Program-made: the position numbers and the translations under genes
Notes under the pieces: generated by a model
Told to the model about the DNA's origin: nothing
Databases searched by the model: none
What the model saw: only the letters and a program-made list of their open reading frames with translations
DNA from: CAKSQF01 sp051868045
GTDB taxonomy: Bacteria; Bacillota; Clostridia; Oscillospirales; CAG-272
NCBI GenBank assembly: GCA_051868045.1
Contig: JBJDZN010000011.1
Coordinates: 1-44,035 of the forward strand
Reading direction: 5' to 3'
DNA: 44,035 nt
Shown: positions 39,162 through 44,035 of the stretch, one piece after another
Numbering within the stretch: position 1 is the first letter of the stretch
How the letters are laid out: each line of letters starts with the position of its first letter

Positions 39162-39235
39162 TGGTTCAGCCATTCCTTTCTATTATGCCTTTGTCTTTGT
39201 TCAAAGGCAGTTTACCTATTTTATACAGTATTTCC

Positions 39236-39264
39236 AGTATACTCTTTTTCTCTTTTCTTGTCAA
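39236..39264 (-). promoter_or_regulatory. Sigma-A promoter of the MBL/F5-8 protein gene
   Basis: TTGACA (39264-39259), 17-bp spacer, TATACT (39241-39236). It is divergent from the NAD-kinase promoter about 95 bp to the right. Confidence 0.85.
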
Positions 39265-39357
39265 GTCCTTTTTGATTTTTTTGTTAAATTTAAGATACTT
39301 TTGTTGATTTTCTGAGATTTGTATAAGCAACATTTTTTGCAGATTTCCCGAAAACGC

Positions 39358-39386
39358 TTGACAAAAAGCAAAAAGTAGATTATGAT
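39358..39386 (+). promoter_or_regulatory. Sigma-A promoter of the NAD-kinase gene
   Basis: TTGACA (39358-39363), 17-bp spacer, TATGAT (39381-39386). Confidence 0.8.
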
Positions 39387-39432
39387 ATAGATAACATGGA
39401 TTGCATAAAACGACAAAGGATTGACGAAAGTG

Positions 39433-40281
39433 ATGAACACGGTTTACTTATGCCCCAATACCGGAAAAACTGCCGCAGTGGAGCAGGCAAAGGAGATACT
39501 TTCTCTTCTGATCCGCCGGGGGCTGACGGTTTACGGTTCCGATCCGCTTTGCGCTCTGCTCAGAGATCCTTCCCTGCTTCCCACCGACGGATGCACCGCC
39601 TTCGATCTTGCGCTGGTGCTGGGCGGGGACGGAACGATCCTCCGGGCGGCGCATGAACTTGCCGGATCGGGAACCCCTATTCTTGGCGTCAATCTTGGAC
39701 GGTTGGGCTATCTGACCGAAGCCGAACCCAAGGAGCTTTGCGAAGTGCTGGACCGGGTTCTTGCCGGCAGTTACACCGTCGAACACCGTGCCGTTCTGAA
39801 AGGCGTTCTGAGGGTGGAAGAGGACGAACCCCAAAATTTCTATGCGTTCAACGACTTCTCCCTGCACCGGGGCGATCTTGGAGGCACCCTGCCCGTCCGC
39901 ACGCTGATTAACCGGACTTACATGGACATTTTTCTTGCCGACGGTGTCATTGCCTGCACGCCCTCCGGCTCCACCGCCTACAATTTTTCGGCAGGCGGTC
40001 CCTTGGTCAATCCCCTTGCCCAAAACATCATCTTCACACCCATCTGCGCCCATACGGTCTTTTCCCGTTCCATCGTCCTCATGGACAAGGATCTGCTGAC
40101 CTTTGAAATCGACCGCTCTTCCTGCACGGGAACGCCCATCCTTTCGGTGGACGGCGATCTGCATCTTCCTCTTGAACGTTCGGCAAAGATCGACATCACC
40201 CTGTCGGACATCACTTTTCCCCTGGTCCGCACCGGCAACCGCTCCTTCTACGACATTCTCAGAAGAAAAATGTTCTGTTGA
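39433..40281 (+). CDS. nadK: NAD kinase
   Basis: Predicted product is 282 aa from ATG 39433 (MNTVYLCPNTG); AAAGGA lies 12 nt upstream, and an in-frame TTG at 39421 is less likely. It phosphorylates NAD to NADP. The diagnostic GGDGT is at residues 64-68, TPSGSTAYNFSAGGP at 176-190, and SVDGD near the C-terminus. The usual NE motif reads N140-D141 here (YAFNDFSL). It is not clustered with recN or argR as it often is in Clostridia; it stands alone. Confidence 0.95.
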   Translation: MNTVYLCPNTGKTAAVEQAKEILSLLIRRGLTVYGSDPLCALLRDPSLLPTDGCTAFDLALVLGGDGTILRAAHELAGSGTPILGVNLGRLGYLTEAEPKELCEVLDRVLAGSYTVEHRAVLKGVLRVEEDEPQNFYAFNDFSLHRGDLGGTLPVRTLINRTYMDIFLADGVIACTPSGSTAYNFSAGGPLVNPLAQNIIFTPICAHTVFSRSIVLMDKDLLTFEIDRSSCTGTPILSVDGDLHLPLERSAKIDITLSDITFPLVRTGNRSFYDILRRKMFC

Positions 40282-40297
40282 TTTCTTTTCATATTGT

Positions 40298-40340
40298 AAA
40301 AATCCCTTCCGACGGCGACTTGCCATCGGAAGGGATTTTT
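40298..40340 (+). terminator. Intrinsic terminator of nadK
   Basis: AAAAATCCCTTCCGA (40298-40312) and TCGGAAGGGATTTTT (40326-40340) pair perfectly, 17 bp after the stop codon. It can function in both directions. Confidence 0.92.
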
Positions 40341-40360
40341 CGTTTGTAAAGGGATCGTAG

Positions 40361-40379
40361 CAATCCCTTTGCGGGATTG
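40361..40379 (-). terminator. Short hairpin after the GH38 gene
   Basis: CAATCCC and GGGATTG form a 7-bp stem with a 5-nt loop, directly after the GH38 stop codon in the minus direction. No U-run; the nadK terminator just beyond probably ends both transcripts. Confidence 0.4.
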
Positions 40380-40381
40380 TG

Positions 40382-43300
40382 TTATTCCTCTGACTTTGCC
40401 TTATAAACCTGGAACTGGTAGATCCGGGCAAATCGGGATTGCTTATCCTTACCGGGATGAGCAGGAAGCGTGATATACAGCCGGACAAAGCGTGCCATTA
40501 CAGGCTTGAACGCTCTGAAGGTCAGATTGTCATGGTTGGCAATCACGGCATCTGCCATCTTCCAATCCTCATCTTCATAGGTACGGTACTGGAGTCCGAA
40601 GTCGAAGGTGTTCCACCTCTTGTCCTCATAGGCACCGCAGTGACGGACAATCCACTTATCAATGAAGGTGGGATCGCCCATATCCACTTCCAGCCAGCAC
40701 ATGTCTTTCTCGTTCCATTCGCCGCACCACTTATCCAGATCGTTGCCGTTGACCGCCATATCGGGTGCTTCGGATTCGTCCACGAAATGGCTCGCCTTAC
40801 AGGGCTTGCCCAAAACCATATTCTCGCCGATGGAGCTGTATACGGCACGAAGGGTCACATCGGTATCACCCATCTCGATGATGACGTGATTCTTGTCGGC
40901 GAAGATCACCTTGGCGTTTCCTTCCCAGTGATCGAACAAACCGGAGCGACCCAGTTCGTCGGCAGTCAGAAGAATCCGTCTGCCTGTGGGATAATCGCCG
41001 TCCATGCCCTCGACACCTTCAACAGTCAGATGATGCAGAGCTTCCTTTTTCTCGGGGAAGCAATCATAAATGGGGGATGCTGCCCGTACCGAACCGCCGT
41101 TGAAGGCAGTTGCCGCCAGAATCAGCACGTTTTCATTGATCGGCAGGGTTACACGGTCCGCCCCCGTCACGTCCAGATCATAGCGGTAGACATAGGCAAA
41201 CTGATAGAGACGGTTGCCGTTATGGTCATGGGTATGGGTATAGACAGCAGCAAGATCGTCGGTGAGGGTCATGCAGGAGTCGCCCTTTCCGATCAGATCC
41301 CATGCTCCTACCGGTCTTTGGAAGTTGCGGACGGTAACGGGAATCTCCTTTGTTCCTGCGGTGAAAAGCACCGACTGATCGTCTGCGGCAGAGGTTGCCA
41401 GAACAGCGAGTTTTGTCACACCTTCGGGCAACCGGATGGTCTGACCGTCTGCACGGATGGCGTTCATGCCGTTGGCATCGCCAAGGGTATAGTTCAGACC
41501 GCCGCAGGAAATTTTCGATTCAAACAGTTCTGCGGGAATGGACACGCCGTCCGCAATCTCGCCGACGGTGAGATCGTGATCGGAGGTGGTGATCCGATGA
41601 GTATAGGCAAGCTCAAGAGGAATGCCCGCCGACGAATCGGTCATCTCATCCGATTCAAGGGTCAGAGCGAAGGTTTTGGGTTCATATTTTCCGATGGAGA
41701 AGGTCAGGGTCTGACCGTCGAAAGATGCCGGGGCAATCTCATCCTCGTATCCGTTGGTTTCCACGGCAGAAAGAATCTTTGACGGGAAATTGAGGGTCAC
41801 ATTCTCCTGAGGCTTTCCGGAGGTTTCCTGAACACGGACAATCAGTCGGCTGCCCTTTTCCTCTTCCTTGATGGCCCGGATCACGACAGCGTCGTGATTG
41901 ACCGTGGCAAAGACAATCCGTCCGGTGTCGCCATCGTGCTTATCGGCAACGAAGGTGAACATAGGCTGATTGAATTCCGCCGCCAGCGACCCTACTGCGT
42001 CACGATCACCCTTATGGGAGGTGATGCCGTAGCGGAAAAGGTTCTTGCCCATATCCTGCCAGTCCTGTGCGGAGATCGGCATGAAGCTGCCCAAAGGCGT
42101 ATGAATCAGGCTCAGGCGCAGGGTATTATCGTTGGGCTTTTCCATGCCGTACTTGCAGTCATTGAGAATGGACACACCGAAAGTGCCGTCGGAATCGGTC
42201 AGGTCCGCCCACTGATGGACGCAGTGCTGGAAATAGGGGAAGGAATTGGTGTTCTCGCCACGGTCGGCACCCAGTCCCAGATCGAATTCGGCAACGGGAT
42301 TGGAGACGCTCAGCGGGAATTCTGCCATAAGCATGGATCTGCGGCAGAGCCAATCCACATTGTTCTCGACCTCGACCCACTTTCCACCTGTGCACAGGCG
42401 GATGATCTGGGTAAAGGTGGAATGCTCATACGTCTTGACCACCTTCAGCGATACGGCGGCAGGTCCATTCTCATAAATCTCAACGGAAACGCAATCGGTG
42501 ACGGGAACGGGCGTCTTTTCAATATCCTTGTAGGCGATCTCCCAGGAGGGCCATACGGTGTTGTTGTCCTCACGGACCTCCAGCACGCTGGGAGCAGACA
42601 GAAGCTCCTTTTCGTTTATCCGATCGTAAACCGATGCGATGTCGCCCTTTTCATTGAGGGTAACACGGTAGTTCTCGTTGGTCAGGGTGTTCTCGGTAAC
42701 ACTCAGCTTCGATTCCAGAGGAGAAGGCTCTTCCGACTCACGGATGTCAAAGACGGCAACCGACACGGGCTTCATCTTTGCGGCAAACTTTACATAGGTT
42801 TTGCCCTCTCTGCGCTCCACCTGTGCAGGCATTTCACATCCGCATGGAGCAAAGACACGGACATAGGGGGTCTTCACGTCGATCTCGGCAGTGACCAGAT
42901 CCTGGCGGGAGGAAGAAACCGGATTGTAGACCAGGACGGGAGTTCCCGCAACATTTGTCTTCAGAGTCCGGGCAACGCTCTCGGCAGAGGCGGTCAGCTC
43001 GGATGCCAGAAGGTTCTGTGCCACCACAAAGTCGTTGTGGGTAAAGCGGTAGGCATCCATAATGGAGGTTCCGGGCAGATCATCGTGGAACTGGTGCCAC
43101 AGGAAGGTCTTCCACGCCTCCCCCAACCGCTCTTTGGGATAGGGAATTCCTTTCCATTTGGCGATGGCGGCAAGACGTTCGGCACTGTCAGCAAGCAGTT
43201 CGGACTTACGGTTCCAGCGTTTGTTGATGGTATGGGAGGTCAGGGCACCGTAGCCGTGAGGGATCAGCAGTCCGCCTTCATAAGCGGGGAGCTTTTCGAT

Positions 43301-44035
43301 CTGCTCAGGGGTCAGCTCATTCATGATCTGATCGGTGGATGCCGAAATGACTTCGAAATCCTGATCGGGACCGTTCTGCTCCACTGCCTCGTTTAAGTAG
43401 CGTACCGACTCCTCGGAGGGTGCTCCGCCGAAGTCGCCTACGCCGTAATACATCATTCTTGCGGGAACGCCTGCCCACTTTTCGTTATGGGCAATCTGAT
43501 CGGCAAACTCCCGTCTGTCATGGATAGGACGCTTTTCCTTATCCCACTCGAAATGGAAGGTGTAATTTCCGCCCAACATGGAGGCGATGACGTAGTGTCC
43601 GTCGGGTCCCACCCATTTTCCAAGGTCCATACGGGGAGCTTCCTTATCGGGCATGGGCTTTGTCACCGATCCGTCCTCATGATAGACAGGCGATCCCACG
43701 CCCCAGACCAGTTTTTGAGTGGAAAAGCCGTTGAGTCCCATATGGGCAGCAATCGAAGGCAGCGACCAACGGAAGCCGAAACAGTCTGTCAGAAAAATAT
43801 CGGTGGATTTCTTGCCGAATTCCGACTCAAAATAGCCGTTTCCGTACAATATCGAGCGCATATAGCCCTCTGAAGAAGGAACATTGGCATCCGAAGCATC
43901 CCACTGGCTGCCCGATACGTTCCATCTGCCCTCGGCAACATACTTTTTGACCTTCTCGTACATTTCGGGATAGTATTCCTTCATCAGCTTATAGCGGAAG
44001 GCTCCCTCAAAATTCATACGGTAATGAGGATATTT
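40382..44035 (-). CDS. Glycoside hydrolase family 38 alpha-mannosidase with C-terminal F5/8-like domain, 5' end missing
   Basis: The frame is open to the right edge (six codons, KYPHYR, precede the first internal Met at 44017), so the gene is partial at its N-terminus. 1217 residues are visible. GH38 features, numbered from that Met, are GRWNVSGSQWDASDANVPSS (30-49), the nucleophile region FLTDCFGFRWSLPSIAAHMG (D78), MLGGNYTFHFEWDK and FLWHQFHDDLPGTSIMDA. The retaining GH38 catalytic domain is followed by beta-sandwich domains. The last ~150 residues (VLGKPCKASHFVDESEAPD, then YQFQVYKAKSEE) read as an F5/8 type C carbohydrate-binding domain. It likely hydrolyses alpha-mannosides from N-glycans or yeast mannan. 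The missing start means it cannot be said whether it is exported. Confidence 0.92.
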   Translation of the reverse strand, partial: KYPHYRMNFEGAFRYKLMKEYYPEMYEKVKKYVAEGRWNVSGSQWDASDANVPSSEGYMRSILYGNGYFESEFGKKSTDIFLTDCFGFRWSLPSIAAHMGLNGFSTQKLVWGVGSPVYHEDGSVTKPMPDKEAPRMDLGKWVGPDGHYVIASMLGGNYTFHFEWDKEKRPIHDRREFADQIAHNEKWAGVPARMMYYGVGDFGGAPSEESVRYLNEAVEQNGPDQDFEVISASTDQIMNELTPEQIEKLPAYEGGLLIPHGYGALTSHTINKRWNRKSELLADSAERLAAIAKWKGIPYPKERLGEAWKTFLWHQFHDDLPGTSIMDAYRFTHNDFVVAQNLLASELTASAESVARTLKTNVAGTPVLVYNPVSSSRQDLVTAEIDVKTPYVRVFAPCGCEMPAQVERREGKTYVKFAAKMKPVSVAVFDIRESEEPSPLESKLSVTENTLTNENYRVTLNEKGDIASVYDRINEKELLSAPSVLEVREDNNTVWPSWEIAYKDIEKTPVPVTDCVSVEIYENGPAAVSLKVVKTYEHSTFTQIIRLCTGGKWVEVENNVDWLCRRSMLMAEFPLSVSNPVAEFDLGLGADRGENTNSFPYFQHCVHQWADLTDSDGTFGVSILNDCKYGMEKPNDNTLRLSLIHTPLGSFMPISAQDWQDMGKNLFRYGITSHKGDRDAVGSLAAEFNQPMFTFVADKHDGDTGRIVFATVNHDAVVIRAIKEEEKGSRLIVRVQETSGKPQENVTLNFPSKILSAVETNGYEDEIAPASFDGQTLTFSIGKYEPKTFALTLESDEMTDSSAGIPLELAYTHRITTSDHDLTVGEIADGVSIPAELFESKISCGGLNYTLGDANGMNAIRADGQTIRLPEGVTKLAVLATSAADDQSVLFTAGTKEIPVTVRNFQRPVGAWDLIGKGDSCMTLTDDLAAVYTHTHDHNGNRLYQFAYVYRYDLDVTGADRVTLPINENVLILAATAFNGGSVRAASPIYDCFPEKKEALHHLTVEGVEGMDGDYPTGRRILLTADELGRSGLFDHWEGNAKVIFADKNHVIIEMGDTDVTLRAVYSSIGENMVLGKPCKASHFVDESEAPDMAVNGNDLDKWCGEWNEKDMCWLEVDMGDPTFIDKWIVRHCGAYEDKRWNTFDFGLQYRTYEDEDWKMADAVIANHDNLTFRAFKPVMARFVRLYITLPAHPGKDKQSRFARIYQFQVYKAKSEE

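Overview
The window looks like chromosomal DNA of an anaerobic, endospore-forming, low-to-mid GC Firmicute of the gut Clostridia (Oscillospiraceae/Ruminococcaceae-like). The evidence is a complete eight-gene spoIIIA sporulation operon, consensus sigma-A promoters with 17-bp spacers, strong AGGAGG ribosome binding sites, acetate kinase, glycan-active enzymes (GH125, GH38), cohesin-type domains and an oxygen-independent radical-SAM repertoire. The assignment to a family is an inference. Almost everything is on the minus strand; only GH125 and the NAD kinase are on the plus strand.

Layout. 1-4.0 kb: a surface-protein island, more AT-rich than the rest, with two minus-strand genes (a collagen-like lipoprotein and a partial cohesin-domain protein). 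A 271-bp segment bounded by 25-bp perfect inverted repeats separates them from a tyrosine recombinase. I read this as an invertible promoter (phase-variation switch) captured in the OFF orientation: the consensus promoter inside it points away from the lipoprotein. 4.0-9.7 kb: an 18-bp tandem repeat, an XRE regulator, an ECF sigma factor with a membrane partner, a radical-SAM activase-like gene overlapping a Cys-rich membrane protein gene, and a DUF1836 regulator. 9.9-11.4 kb: GH125 alpha-mannosidase. 11.4-14.7 kb: a MacB-type ABC transporter. 14.8-16.3 kb: guaB. 16.5-21.4 kb: spoIIIAA-AH. 21.5-25.7 kb: a phosphodiester glycosidase-like gene, a membrane-anchored unknown and a CapA-like lipoprotein.

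25.9-29.0 kb: ackA, then a queuosine-salvage transcription unit. This unit has a sigma-A promoter, a preQ1-I riboswitch followed by an attenuator hairpin, a radical-SAM gene (candidate queuine lyase QueL) and a YhhQ-type queuosine-precursor transporter. 29.1-32.8 kb: a YhaN/YhaO-like (SbcC/SbcD-like) pair. 32.9-39.2 kb: two large secreted proteins, one with C39-peptidase, SH3b and InlB/Flg_new-type repeats, the other with GLUG-like repeats, a metallo-beta-lactamase fold and an F5/8 type C domain. 39.4-40.3 kb: NAD kinase. 40.4 kb to the right edge: a GH38 alpha-mannosidase with a C-terminal F5/8-like domain, cut by the window edge.

The two points I consider most worth following are the inverted-repeat/recombinase switch at 2.8-3.9 kb and the preQ1 riboswitch controlling a putative queL-yhhQ unit at 27.3-29.0 kb. 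All functional statements rest on reading motifs by eye; no database search was possible.
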